DNA from: Paenibacillus_AR mesotrionivorans
GTDB taxonomy: Bacteria; Bacillota; Bacilli; Paenibacillales; NBRC-103111
Assembly: GCF_046098205.1 (NCBI RefSeq)
Contig: NZ_JBJURJ010000017.1
Location: forward strand, 1 to 64,000
Direction of reading: 5' to 3'
Length of the DNA stretch: 64,000 bases
Shown here in pieces: positions 15,734-24,571 of the stretch. Numbering within the stretch: position 1 is the first letter of the stretch; each line of letters begins with the position of its first letter. Position numbers and translations under genes: made by a program. The notes below the pieces were generated by a model. It was not told where the DNA came from, ran no database searches, and saw only the letters and a program-made list of their open reading frames with translations.

Positions 15734-16174
15734 TTATTTCAGCCTTCCGTCTGTAGCGGAATTGTAATACCGGAGCCAGTCGATAAAATGGTACATCTTC
15801 AGAATGTAGTCCGCGGCACAGGCCGACAGGTCATAAGGCCGGACCAGCTCATCTATGGACTGCTCCAGATCCCAGGACAGTTTGTACAGCTGCTTCAGGA
15901 AGTCCTCTTCAGTCCTGGGCTTGTACAGGTCGGTTCCGTGAGAAAGTTCAGCATTCTCAAGAATGAAGCCTTTATAGTATGGCAGAATATTCACATATGT
16001 GCCATGGTCGCGGTAGCATAGGCCCGTGTACTCATAGGGCAGCCAGAACAGGTGATTTTCCTTGTCCGGGAGCATGACGGTATAAGCGAGGTTTACGTTC
16101 AGCGCCACCGGATACGGGGCATTCTGAATGGAGCCGCGCCGTATATGCTCCCATATATTTTCCAAAAAGCTCAT
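15734..16174 (-). CDS. Conserved hypothetical protein, about 146 residues
   Basis: I do not recognise a named domain. The protein is acidic and rich in aromatic residues (Trp and Tyr, for example HLFWLPYEYTGLCYRDHG in the middle), with a C-terminal helical part ending in IDWLRYYNSATDGR. No signal peptide or membrane segment is seen, so it is probably cytosolic. The start is the ATG after GGAAGGTG. A six-residue upstream extension is possible. It is convergent with the Cof gene, with only eight bases between stops, and divergent from the M20 peptidase. Coding is supported by length, ribosome site and lack of a better ORF on the other strand. Confidence 0.7.
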   Translation of the reverse strand: MSFLENIWEHIRRGSIQNAPYPVALNVNLAYTVMLPDKENHLFWLPYEYTGLCYRDHGTYVNILPYYKGFILENAELSHGTDLYKPRTEEDFLKQLYKLSWDLEQSIDELVRPYDLSACAADYILKMYHFIDWLRYYNSATDGRLK

Positions 16175-16296
16175 ATTGCACCTTCCGATCAAAAGTATGA
16201 CATCATCCGTTTATAGCATAAGGGGTACATAAGCCAGAATCAAGCGCAAGCGCCGGAAGATTCAACATTTTTGGGGACTAAGGAGTGATTTTGTTT

Positions 16297-17484
16297 ATGA
16301 AGAAACACATTTTTGACACCATTGACCGCATGTCTCCCGTTTTGAAGGAAACCTCCTTATTTATCGGGAATCATCCGGAGCTGGGTCACGAGGAATTCCA
16401 GGCAGCGGAGAAGCTTACTGCGCTTTTGGGTGAGCTGGGGTTTGATGTGGAGCGCGGAGTGCTGGATATCCCCACCTCCTTTATCGCCCGGTATACCTCA
16501 CCGAAGCCGGGACCTGTGATTGCCTTCCTGGCGGAATACGATGCCCTGCCGGATATCGGCCACGCCTGCGGCCACCATCTGATCTGCACCATGGCCATCG
16601 CGGCCGCCGCCGGGCTCAAAGCGGTTATTGATGAAACCGGTGGGGAAATCCGGGTGTACGGTACCCCCGCGGAGGAGACCAAAGGGGCCAAGGTGCCCAT
16701 GTCCAAGGCCGGATTGTTCGATGATGTGGATGCTGCGCTGATGGCTCACCCTTACCACACCTATGAGCATTCCGGCACCTCCTTGGCCATGGATGCGGTG
16801 CAATTCGAATATTTCGGCAAAACCGCCCATGCTGCCGCTAATCCTTACGAGGGTATCAATGCACTGGATGCCGTTCTTCTGCTGTTCAACTCCATCAATG
16901 CGCTGCGCCAGCAGCTGGAGAGCCATGTCCGTATCCATGGCATCATCACGGAAGGCGGAACGGCGGCAAACATCATTCCCGAATATGCCGTCGCCCAATT
17001 TTATGTCCGGGCGGGTAACCGGCCCTATACCGATGAAACCGTCCGCAAGGTCATCCGGTGCGCCGAAGGGGCTGCTCTCCAGACGGGAGCCAAGCTCAAG
17101 GTTACCAATTATGAGTTTTCGTATGATGAACTGTTGACCAACAAAGAGCTGTCTGAGACCTACACCAGGAATCTCACAGCATTAGGCATCGATCCCGGAG
17201 CAATCGAAACAGGCAAGGATCATGGTTCCCTTGATTTAGGGAATGTTTCCCGCCGCTGCCCTGCTATCCATCCTTATGTGAAGGTCATTGATGAGAAGCA
17301 CCTGCTGCATACGGTGGAATTCCGTGATCTTGCTTTGGAGGACAGAGCCCTGGAAGGGATGCTGTTCGGTGCCAAAGCCCTGGCCGCCACCGCCTATGAC
17401 GTGTTGACGGTTCCTGGTCTCTCGGACAGCATCCGCCAAAGCTTCCGGGCCTCCGTCAGGAAAGAGGCAGACGGATCGTCTTAA
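16297..17484 (+). CDS. M20-family metallo-amidohydrolase
   Basis: About 395 residues. The M20D dinuclear-zinc signature is seen: GHACGHH near residue 88-94, then GTPAEETKGAK near 125 and HGS...HP near 315-330. Relatives cleave N-acyl amino acids, aminobenzoyl-glutamate or dipeptides (AbgB, YxeP and similar), so this is an amidohydrolase of unknown substrate. AAGGAG lies 11 bases before the ATG chosen. In-frame TTG (five bases from the site) and GTG codons lie just upstream, so the true start may be up to four codons earlier. The 3' end overlaps the convergent spore-coat gene by 29 bases. Confidence 0.88.
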   Translation: MKKHIFDTIDRMSPVLKETSLFIGNHPELGHEEFQAAEKLTALLGELGFDVERGVLDIPTSFIARYTSPKPGPVIAFLAEYDALPDIGHACGHHLICTMAIAAAAGLKAVIDETGGEIRVYGTPAEETKGAKVPMSKAGLFDDVDAALMAHPYHTYEHSGTSLAMDAVQFEYFGKTAHAAANPYEGINALDAVLLLFNSINALRQQLESHVRIHGIITEGGTAANIIPEYAVAQFYVRAGNRPYTDETVRKVIRCAEGAALQTGAKLKVTNYEFSYDELLTNKELSETYTRNLTALGIDPGAIETGKDHGSLDLGNVSRRCPAIHPYVKVIDEKHLLHTVEFRDLALEDRALEGMLFGAKALAATAYDVLTVPGLSDSIRQSFRASVRKEADGSS

Positions 17485-18217
17485 TGATTGCGCCGATGCG
17501 GTTATAAAGCATCGGATCCTCATGGTCGCGGAACAGCTTGTATTGGGGGCGGGTATTGGCTTCGATGAGCCACAGCTTCAGGTTCTCGTCGATGCCGATA
17601 TCCAGCCCCAATTCAGCGACCAAGGGAAATCTCCTCTGCATGGCAGCGGCAATTTGCCGGGAAAGCTGCTCCAGCCTCTTCTCCAGCTCCTGAATGCCCT
17701 CCTCCTGCAATTCCTTGCTTTCCTTCATAGCTCCGGAAAACGTAAGTGAGCTGCCCCCGCGGCAGTGGTTGGTTACAATTTGATCCCGGACCGCCAGCTT
17801 CCCCATCACGCCCATATAACGCCAGGTCTTGCCCGGCCTGAGCAATAAAGTCCGGAAGTCGATGGGCCTGTCATCAATCCGGATCAGGGAAACTCCCTGC
17901 TGCACGATATATTCCTTCTGCCCGAGATATCCCTTGACTGTATGGTAGACCTGCGGGAGTTCCGCAACCGTACGGGTTTCGGTTGTCTGGATTTCCGTTT
18001 GCCCTTCCTCCAAAACCGATATTTTGACCACTCCTCTGCCTCCACCGCCACAGCTGGGCTTCACGAAAACAACAGGATAGCGGTTTAAAAAATCAAGCAG
18101 AGTCTCTTCCTTCAAGACTGCAGTGTCAGGCAAAAACTCCCGTAGAGCAGGGTCGCGGGCCAGCACTAGATGCTTTTGCCATTTGCTCCAAGGGTATTTC
18201 CGTGACAATAAACTCAT
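17456..18217 (-). CDS. YheC/YheD-like ATP-grasp protein (spore coat associated)
   Basis: 253 residues. An ATP-grasp fold is suggested by VVFVKPSCGGGGRGVVKI near residue 50, an ARDPALREFLPDTAVL lead-in, and the C-terminal metal-binding LGLDIGIDENLKLWLIEANTRPQYK segment. This matches YheC/YheD proteins, described in Bacillus as endospore coat-associated; their ligase reaction is unknown. The start is the ATG eight bases after GGAGG. The gene is monocistronic and convergent with the M20 gene (29-base overlap). Its presence supports a spore-forming host. Confidence 0.85.
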   Translation of the reverse strand: MSLLSRKYPWSKWQKHLVLARDPALREFLPDTAVLKEETLLDFLNRYPVVFVKPSCGGGGRGVVKISVLEEGQTEIQTTETRTVAELPQVYHTVKGYLGQKEYIVQQGVSLIRIDDRPIDFRTLLLRPGKTWRYMGVMGKLAVRDQIVTNHCRGGSSLTFSGAMKESKELQEEGIQELEKRLEQLSRQIAAAMQRRFPLVAELGLDIGIDENLKLWLIEANTRPQYKLFRDHEDPMLYNRIGAIIKTIRLPLS

Positions 18218-18339
18218 GGATGCTGCCTCCATTTCAAGTGTGACCTACCGCCTGGTTCATAGTATGCGTTCACCTAACAGGTGGTATGGTCACCTGTCCC
18301 GTGGCCCCTGGGATGGATGACAGCATGCTTCATGTGCGC

Positions 18340-18388
18340 AAAAAACCGCAGATTATCCTGGCAGCCAATAGGCTTCAGGCATCTGCGG
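18340..18388 (-). terminator. Terminator of the pyrK-pyrD unit
   Basis: Perfect eight-base stem CCGCAGAT/ATCTGCGG with a 27-base loop, followed on the minus strand by six T residues, 20 bases after the pyrD stop. Confidence 0.75.
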
Positions 18389-18408
18389 CGTAAAGGAGTT
18401 CTGTTATG

Positions 18409-19356
18409 CTACGATTTCCAGCTCCGGTCGGTCAGTTCTGAAATATGGCCCACACGAAGCTTGTCCAGCCATTCGCCCAAACCGCCGATAATGGTGGGAC
18501 AGGCGTAAGGGTCCACGAAATTGGCAGTCCCAACCATCACGGCATCAGCACCGGCCATATAAAATTCGATAACGTCCTCCGCGCTCATAATGCCCCCCAT
18601 GCCGATGATGGGTATGTTCACTGCCTGGCTTACCTGGTAGACCATCCGGATGGCCACAGGCTTAACTGCAGGGCCCGATAACCCTCCTGTTTTGTTGGCC
18701 AGTACCGGTTTGCCGGTTTTGAGATCGATGCGCATACCCAGAAGCGTATTGATCATGGTAATGCCGTCAGCCCCGGCCTGCTCTACGGCCTTGGCCATTT
18801 CCACAATGTCGGTTACATTGGGGGACAGCTTCACATACACAGGAACGGAGGAGGCCGCCTTCACCTTGCGGGTCAGCTCAGCGGCTGTTTCCGGAACGGT
18901 GCCGAAGGCAATGCCGCCGCACTTCACATTGGGGCAGGAAATGTTCAGCTCAACCGCCTTCACATTCGGAGCTCCGGAAATCTTCTGCGCCACCTCCACA
19001 TATTCCTCGGTAGTGGAGCCTGCTACATTGGCAATAATCGGCAGGTCAAATTGCTCCAGCCACGCCAGCTCATTTCGCAGAATCCCGTCCACACCCGGAT
19101 TTTGCAGGCCGATGGCATTCAGCATGCCCGCCGGTGTTTCCGCTACCCGGGGGGTAGGGTTGCCATAGCGTGGTTCCCCTGTAGCCGCCTTAATGGCGAT
19201 GGAGCCCAACAGATTCAGATCGAAATAACCGGCGAATTCTTGCCCGAAGCCAAAGCAGCCGGATGCGGGAATGATCGGATTCTTCAGCTTCAACCCGGGC
19301 AGCTCTATGGACAGCCGGGGATCGTTTGCCGCTTCAAGATTGGCCATCACGCTCAC
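18409..19356 (-). CDS. pyrD: Dihydroorotate dehydrogenase, catalytic subunit (class 1B)
   Basis: 315 residues. The FMN-binding TIM-barrel protein has NPGVDG near 90, the class 1 catalytic region NISCPN near 140 with a catalytic Cys, a conserved NKTGGLSGPA near 220, and IGMGGI near 255. It oxidises dihydroorotate to orotate in pyrimidine synthesis and passes electrons through PyrK to NAD. The GTG start overlaps the pyrK stop (GTGA) and has GGAGGTGG seven bases upstream, indicating translational coupling. The genes stand apart from other pyr genes in this window. Confidence 0.95.
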   Translation of the reverse strand: MSVMANLEAANDPRLSIELPGLKLKNPIIPASGCFGFGQEFAGYFDLNLLGSIAIKAATGEPRYGNPTPRVAETPAGMLNAIGLQNPGVDGILRNELAWLEQFDLPIIANVAGSTTEEYVEVAQKISGAPNVKAVELNISCPNVKCGGIAFGTVPETAAELTRKVKAASSVPVYVKLSPNVTDIVEMAKAVEQAGADGITMINTLLGMRIDLKTGKPVLANKTGGLSGPAVKPVAIRMVYQVSQAVNIPIIGMGGIMSAEDVIEFYMAGADAVMVGTANFVDPYACPTIIGGLGEWLDKLRVGHISELTDRSWKS

Positions 19357-20129
19357 AGGACCACCTCCCCGATAGGAAAGACAGGTCCGTCGCTGCAGAT
19401 TTTATGATACTTCGTGCCGGTTTCGTCCCCCTGCACCTTGCAGACGCAGGCATAACATGCACCGATGCCGCAGCCCATACGCTCCTCCAGCGACAGAAAA
19501 CCCTTGTGGTCCCGGTAGGCCGTATCCAGCGCCTTCAGCATGGGAGTTGGCCCGCAGGCATAAAGCACCTGAAAGGACAAGCCATGGCGGAGAATCACGT
19601 CTGTGACAAAGCCCTGTTCTCCGGCGCTTCCGTCTGCTGTCGCCAGATAGGTTTCGCCCAGTGCCTCGAACTCTTCCTTATAGAATACATCCGCCGCAGA
19701 GGCAAAGCCCAGTACATGAATGACCCGCACTCCTTTGGCCAGAAGCTGCTTGGACAGATAATAAAGCGGCGGCACGCCGATTCCGCCCCCTACCAGAAGG
19801 GCCGTATCGCCGGGGTTGGCCTCATCAACAGGAAACCCATGGCCCAATGGGCCTACAATATCAACAACCTGCCCGGTTTGTTTGGCGGCCAGTTGAAGTG
19901 TTCCTTTCCCTTCCGCTCTGTAAATCATGGTAAACCGGCCCTTCTCCACATCCGCCTCACAGATGCTAATTGGCCGCCGCAGGAGAGGATCATTGCCGAT
20001 CTCCGCCTTCACGTGTACGAACCGCCCGGGCTCGGCCATATTCCGGGCCAGTCCGCCCTCCAGCACCAGCTCGTATACATGGCGCGCCAACTGCCGCTGG
20101 CTGACGACGCGCATCATTTCCTTGCCCAT
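19353..20129 (-). CDS. pyrK: Dihydroorotate dehydrogenase electron transfer subunit
   Basis: 258 residues from the chosen ATG. Ferredoxin-reductase-like: an FAD-binding RRPISICEAD motif near 50, a NAD site GGGIGVPPL near 115, and the C-terminal [2Fe-2S] motif GCGIGACYACVCKV with a fourth Cys in KICSDGP. It forms the heterotetramer with PyrD and oxidises it with NAD. An upstream in-frame extension of 33 residues exists, but the length of known PyrK proteins and the GGAAGAG just before this ATG favour the shorter form. First gene of pyrK-pyrD, behind an extended -10 promoter at 20176. Confidence 0.93.
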   Translation of the reverse strand: MGKEMMRVVSQRQLARHVYELVLEGGLARNMAEPGRFVHVKAEIGNDPLLRRPISICEADVEKGRFTMIYRAEGKGTLQLAAKQTGQVVDIVGPLGHGFPVDEANPGDTALLVGGGIGVPPLYYLSKQLLAKGVRVIHVLGFASAADVFYKEEFEALGETYLATADGSAGEQGFVTDVILRHGLSFQVLYACGPTPMLKALDTAYRDHKGFLSLEERMGCGIGACYACVCKVQGDETGTKYHKICSDGPVFPIGEVVL

Positions 20130-20175
20130 TGTCTCTTCCGCCTTCCCGTAGGCATATGCCCAAGATATCCTGAAC

Positions 20176-20184
20176 ATTATAGCA
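20176..20184 (-). promoter_or_regulatory. Extended -10 promoter of pyrK-pyrD
   Basis: Minus-strand TGCTATAAT, a perfect extended -10, about 47 bases upstream of the pyrK start. No good -35 is visible, which is common for extended -10 promoters. I see no obvious PyrR-type attenuator in the short leader. Confidence 0.5.
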
Positions 20185-20394
20185 CCTGCATACAAGGAGA
20201 GTCCATATAGAAGACGGCATTTTCCCAAGATTTAGACGCAGTTCCGCCACTCCTTCATTACAGACAGATTACAACGTGTTTACATTTTGCGACGGAGATT
20301 GACGCAGTTAGACCTTCGGATTCATACTATAAATATAGGTAACCAAAGTCCCGGTAGACCAGGTTATTCCAGACAGCTAAGGGAGGGAACTCAT

Positions 20395-21393
20395 ATGAGG
20401 GTCATGTCATCCGTTCACACAGCAAGAGGTATTGTAAGCGTTCCCATAAAGAAACGGAGCATCCTTGCCCGTCCCCGCTTCTGGCTGGCTCTCCTCCTGT
20501 CGCTGACGACTTCCGTGCTCGCTTTGACGGTTGCCTTTCATGCCTACATCGCCTGGCTCCTCGCCCGGCCGATCGTTGCACCACTCTCCTCCAATCCGCT
20601 TGAAGCCATCGGTGTCCCGTATGAAGAAGTTACCTTCCCCAGCATCAATCAGACCTCCAAGCTGGACGGTTGGTACCTGCCTGCGGAAGGAGCCACACGC
20701 ACAGTAATCTTCTCACATGGCTACGGCGCCAACCGGGAGGAAAGCTGGGTGCCGATGTATGACTTGGCCAAGGCTGCCCATATGCAGAACTTCAATGTCC
20801 TGATGTTCGATTACGGCTTTGTCCACCCGGAGCAGGTCGCCACCGGCGGGGTTCAGGAAACCTTCGAGCTGTTGGGTGCCATTGATTTCATCAAGCAGAA
20901 GAACGCCAAGCAAATTTTCATCTGGGGCTTCTCCATGGGAGCCGGAACCGCATTGGGCGCCGCCCTGCAGAGCGAGGACATTACCGGCATGATCCTGGAC
21001 AGTGCCTTCATCCTGTCACCCGATACGCTCTACCACAATATCCGGCAGCACGCCGATTTGCCCCGTTTCCCTTCCCTGTCCCTGATCCGGATGTTCTTCC
21101 CGGTGATGAACGGAGTGAATATGAACCAGATTCCCTACGAAAAAATCCTGCAAAACACCTATAAAATCCCTATGTTCATGATCCATGGCATGCTGGACGA
21201 AAAAGCGCCCTATGAGCAGGCACAAATCATTATGGATAATCAGACTGCCCAGCAGCCGCTATCCAAGCTTTGGCTTTTGCCCAAAGGACATCATGAGCTG
21301 ATTTACAGCGTGAACAAACGCGAGTACCTGCAAAAGACCCTTTCCTTCCTGGAGCAGGTGTCCCGAACCCGTATCCCTCCGGTCAAAAAATAA
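20395..21393 (+). CDS. Membrane-anchored alpha/beta hydrolase
   Basis: 332 residues. An N-terminal basic stretch and a hydrophobic segment near residues 22-48 suggest a signal anchor. The hydrolase fold follows, with HGYGANREE (oxyanion region near 105), the nucleophile elbow GFSMGAG near 180, an Asp in GMLDEKAPYE near 270 and a His in GHHE near 300. It is similar to YqkD-type serine hydrolases of Bacillus; the substrate is unknown. Ribosome site GGGAGGG seven bases before the ATG. It is transcribed divergently from pyrK and ends at a bidirectional terminator. Confidence 0.85.
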   Translation: MRVMSSVHTARGIVSVPIKKRSILARPRFWLALLLSLTTSVLALTVAFHAYIAWLLARPIVAPLSSNPLEAIGVPYEEVTFPSINQTSKLDGWYLPAEGATRTVIFSHGYGANREESWVPMYDLAKAAHMQNFNVLMFDYGFVHPEQVATGGVQETFELLGAIDFIKQKNAKQIFIWGFSMGAGTALGAALQSEDITGMILDSAFILSPDTLYHNIRQHADLPRFPSLSLIRMFFPVMNGVNMNQIPYEKILQNTYKIPMFMIHGMLDEKAPYEQAQIIMDNQTAQQPLSKLWLLPKGHHELIYSVNKREYLQKTLSFLEQVSRTRIPPVKK

Positions 21394-21403
21394 CAAAAAT
21401 AAA

Positions 21404-21439
21404 AGCGTACAGCGGAAACTTCCGCCGTACGCTCTTTTT
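21404..21439. terminator. Bidirectional terminator between the hydrolase and DegV genes
   Basis: Stem AGCGTACaGCGGAA / TTCCGCcGTACGCT (one mismatch), with TTTTT on the plus side and TTTTATTTTTG on the minus side, placed between two convergent genes. Confidence 0.85.
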
Positions 21440-21464
21440 GTATTTGCTCTTTCAATGGGTTATT

Positions 21465-22310
21465 TTACGCGAAGGAGACCAAAATACCGCCCTTGCCTGC
21501 ATAAGTGCCGATAACCGGCCCCATCTCTGCCACAATCACATCTTTAAAGGGGTAGCGCTTCAGGATCATTTCCATCACTTCATGTGCCCGTTCCTCACAA
21601 TTGCTGTGGCCAATGGCAAGAACCTTCTTCTCGAAATCATGGCCGGCCTCGCCGATCCGGTCAATCATTTTCTTGATGGCGTTCTGGGTGCCGCGGACCT
21701 TTTCCAGCACCTCCAGAGTGCCTTCCTCACTGGCACACATCAGGAGTTTGATATTCAGAACGGAAGCAATGGCGCCGCGAACCCGGTCCAGCCTTCCGCC
21801 TTTAATCACATTCTCCAGGGTGTCCAGCACAAAATAGTTCTTAACCTCGGCGATGCTTCGCTTCATGGTCTGCATCAGATCATGCATGCTGTGCCCTTCC
21901 TTCGCCATACGCGCCGCCTTATAAACCAGAACACCTAAGCCTAGAGAAGCATTCTTGCTGTCCAACACCTCAATTGGGAGACGCTGGGGATGCTCCTCCT
22001 CCACCATCGTTTTGCCCATTACGGCGTGATGATAGGTGCTGCTAAGTCCCGAGGACAAGGCAATGCAAAGAATTTGCTCGTTGGCGTCCACGCTCATAAA
22101 TTTGTTGAAGAAGGTACTTGGCGATGGACTGCAGGTTTTGGGAAGCACACTAGCGGAACCGAGTTTATTGTAAAAGAGCTCCAAATCCATGTCAGAGTCG
22201 AAATGCTCATCCTCAAAATGAACCGGCAAGGGGATCTGTACGATGCCCAATTGCTCCAGAATGCGTTTAGGCAAATCTGAGCTTCCGTCGGTAAAAATTC
22301 TAATGGCCAT
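21465..22310 (-). CDS. DegV family fatty-acid-binding protein
   Basis: About 281 residues. The N-terminal IFTDGSSDLP and the SPSP and SSGLSST motifs are DegV hallmarks, and the C-terminal domain contains GTLEVLEKVRGTQNAI. DegV/FakB proteins bind a single fatty acid and in many Gram-positives present it to the kinase FakA for incorporation into phospholipid. No fakA is adjacent. The start is uncertain: MAIRIF is the usual beginning for the family, and an ATG four codons upstream also exists; both have weak ribosome sites. Confidence 0.9.
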   Translation of the reverse strand: MAIRIFTDGSSDLPKRILEQLGIVQIPLPVHFEDEHFDSDMDLELFYNKLGSASVLPKTCSPSPSTFFNKFMSVDANEQILCIALSSGLSSTYHHAVMGKTMVEEEHPQRLPIEVLDSKNASLGLGVLVYKAARMAKEGHSMHDLMQTMKRSIAEVKNYFVLDTLENVIKGGRLDRVRGAIASVLNIKLLMCASEEGTLEVLEKVRGTQNAIKKMIDRIGEAGHDFEKKVLAIGHSNCEERAHEVMEMILKRYPFKDVIVAEMGPVIGTYAGKGGILVSFA

Positions 22311-22412
22311 GTATTCACTCATTTCTACGAAAGATGCAAGGAATAGCTTTAGTATAACGGAAAATCGGTGAAAATAGAAGGAATTTGTCGAAATATACAG
22401 GAATACGGCAAA

Positions 22413-22916
22413 TTAATCTCGGGATGCATAATAATAATGCTCCGCAGTTATCCCGCCTTCCCCAATGTCCATCATTCCGTAGGAATAGAGAGGCTGCCGG
22501 CGTTTATCCGTGGGTGAACCGGGATTGAACAAAAGAATGCCTGCTTTGTGCTCCAGATAAGGAATATGGGAATGACCAAAAACAATCGCCTGGACATTCT
22601 GCCCTTCAAATGCGTCAAAGGCACGGCGTTCTGTAGTTTTACCGTAACCGTCACCGTGAATGAGCCCTATGCGGATTCCCGCGGCCTCCACGATCTTTTT
22701 GTAACCGAAGTGGTTGATAATGTCCGTTCCGTCATTGTTTCCGGCTATCCCTTCAACCGGAGCAAGCTTCTCCAGCTCCTCCGCTACCCTGGGGGAAACC
22801 CAGTCTCCCGCATGGAGGATCAGGTCCACTCCCGACAATCCCTTCAGCAGTTCTCCCGGAAGCCGGATTTCCCTGCGGTCCGACAGGTGGGTATCCGAAA
22901 CAATCCCGATCCTCAA
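22413..22916 (-). CDS. YfcE/MJ0936-type metallophosphoesterase
   Basis: 167 residues. Calcineurin-like motifs are present: SDTHLS (residues 7-12), HAGDW near 36, GNND near 59, HGDGYGK near 87 and GHSHIP near 113, giving all the metal ligands of the family. Such enzymes hydrolyse phosphodiesters in vitro, and the cellular substrate is unknown. The start is a TTG five bases after GGGGTG; no in-frame ATG is available upstream. It is followed by a gap of about 100 bases to DegV with no clear terminator. Confidence 0.87.
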   Translation of the reverse strand: MRIGIVSDTHLSDRREIRLPGELLKGLSGVDLILHAGDWVSPRVAEELEKLAPVEGIAGNNDGTDIINHFGYKKIVEAAGIRIGLIHGDGYGKTTERRAFDAFEGQNVQAIVFGHSHIPYLEHKAGILLFNPGSPTDKRRQPLYSYGMMDIGEGGITAEHYYYASRD

Positions 22917-23015
22917 ACCATCACCCCATACATATGTGTTGTATATATAATTATGATAGATCCGACAGGCAATTTCAAGCTTCTGAAGATGGAGGCTCCG
23001 GCTGTCAAAAGACGG

Positions 23016-23043
23016 AAAAGCCCGTCCATCCCGGGACGGGCTT
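23016..23043 (-). terminator. Terminator of the amino acid ABC operon
   Basis: Perfect ten-base stem AAGCCCGTCC/GGACGGGCTT with a six-base loop, then TTTTCC on the minus strand, just after the ATPase stop. Confidence 0.8.
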
Positions 23044-23054
23044 CATCAATCGAT

Positions 23055-23777
23055 TTACAGCACCTTGCTGAGGAATTCACGGGTGCGGGGATGTTTGGGC
23101 TCTGCAAAAATCTCAGCAGGCAAACCCTCTTCGGCAATAGTTCCTTTATCCATAAAAATAAGCCGGCTTCCCACCTCTCGGGCAAAACCCATCTCGTGGG
23201 TTACCACTACCATCGTCATACCTTCGGCAGCCAAGCGCTTCATAACATCCAATACCTCACCGACCATTTCCGGGTCGAGGGCGGAGGTGGGTTCATCGAA
23301 CAGAAGCACGTCAGGCTGCATAGCCAAGGCCCGGGCGATGGCAATCCGCTGCTTCTGGCCGCCGGAGAGCTGGGCCGGGTAGCTGTTGGCCTTATCCTCC
23401 AGGCCGACAGTCTTAAGCAGCTCCATGGCCAGCTTATCCGCATCCTGCTGGTTCATCCCCTTCAGCTTCCGCGGGGCCATGGTAATATTCTTCAGAACAG
23501 TCAGATGCGGGAACAAATTGAACTGCTGAAACACCATCCCCATCTTCCGCCGGAGGACATTGATATCTGTCTTCCTGTCGGTTATATTCACGCCTTCAAA
23601 AATAACCTCGCCGCTGGACGGCATCTCCAGGAGATTCAGGCAGCGCAAAAAGGTACTTTTGCCCGAGCCTGAAGGGCCGATGACCACCACAACCTCGCCT
23701 TTGGCAATATGGATGTTTACATCATTGAGCACATGGTTCTTGCCGAAGCTTTTGTGCAGCTGATTAACCTTAATCAT
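23055..23777 (-). CDS. Polar amino acid ABC transporter, ATP-binding protein
   Basis: 240 residues, GlnQ/HisP type. Walker A is GPSGSGKST (near 34), the Q-loop lies in MVFQQFNLFPH, the signature is LSGGQKQR, Walker B is VLLFDEPTSALD and the switch His is in VVTHEM. It energises uptake of a polar amino acid such as glutamine or cystine; specificity cannot be read. It overlaps the permease gene by four bases as the last gene of a three-gene importer operon. Confidence 0.94.
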   Translation of the reverse strand: MIKVNQLHKSFGKNHVLNDVNIHIAKGEVVVVIGPSGSGKSTFLRCLNLLEMPSSGEVIFEGVNITDRKTDINVLRRKMGMVFQQFNLFPHLTVLKNITMAPRKLKGMNQQDADKLAMELLKTVGLEDKANSYPAQLSGGQKQRIAIARALAMQPDVLLFDEPTSALDPEMVGEVLDVMKRLAAEGMTMVVVTHEMGFAREVGSRLIFMDKGTIAEEGLPAEIFAEPKHPRTREFLSKVL

Positions 23778-24481
23778 TGGGCGGACATCCTCCTTTCAAC
23801 CAGACTGAGGATCTTGGAGAGCGGGAAGGTCAAGGTAAAGTAGATAACGGCGGCTACCAGAAGAGGCTCCATGGAAAGATAAGTGGCGCCGCGGATCAGG
23901 TTGGCGCTGTACATAAGCTCGGCCATACCGATAACCATGACCTGGGACGATTCCTTGATAATCACGACAAACTCATTGCCGAGAGCCGGCAGAATGTTAC
24001 GGATGGCCTGCGGCAAGATAATATGGGTCATAGCCATTCGCTTGGGCATCCCCAAGGAACGGGCTGCTTCCATCTGACCCTTGTCCACCGCTTGAATGCC
24101 CGCACGGAAAATCTCCGCCACATAAGCGGCGCTGTTGATGGTTAATGCAATGACACAATATGCAAAATCCGGCAGGGCCAGAGCATCGCCCGGAAGGCCT
24201 GCCTTAACCAAAAGCCATTCCACACCGTTGGGAAGGCTGTAATATACGATAAGCAGCTGCACCAGAAGCGGGGTGCCGCGGATGATTTCGATGTAAGCGG
24301 ATGCCAAAAAACGGACAAACCGGTTGGCGGACAAACGCATCAGGGCTATAAACATCCCCAGGATACCGCCGCAAATAACGGTGAAAAAGGCCAGCTTAAT
24401 AGTGGTCCAGGCACCTGTCAGATAATAGCTTCCATATTCGTTCATAAAAGAAAAATCCATTGCCAAAAATGCAGTGTTCAT
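23774..24481 (-). CDS. Polar amino acid ABC transporter, permease
   Basis: 235 residues, His/Glu/Gln/Arg/opine permease family (HisM/GlnP-like). About five membrane segments are seen, with IIRGTPLLVQL near 75 and the EAA loop EAARSLGMPKRMAMTHIILPQ near 145. A single permease gene suggests a homodimer. The start is the ATG five bases after GGAGGG; the longer in-frame version has no ribosome site. It lies between the binding protein and the ATPase. Confidence 0.92.
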   Translation of the reverse strand: MNTAFLAMDFSFMNEYGSYYLTGAWTTIKLAFFTVICGGILGMFIALMRLSANRFVRFLASAYIEIIRGTPLLVQLLIVYYSLPNGVEWLLVKAGLPGDALALPDFAYCVIALTINSAAYVAEIFRAGIQAVDKGQMEAARSLGMPKRMAMTHIILPQAIRNILPALGNEFVVIIKESSQVMVIGMAELMYSANLIRGATYLSMEPLLVAAVIYFTLTFPLSKILSLVERRMSAQ

Positions 24482-24571
24482 CTTATCCCTCCATATCCTC
24501 CCTGGTGGCATGCCGAAGGGGAAAACAGCGGAACAACAGCCGCCGTTTTCCCCCGTTGCCATGCAATTGCA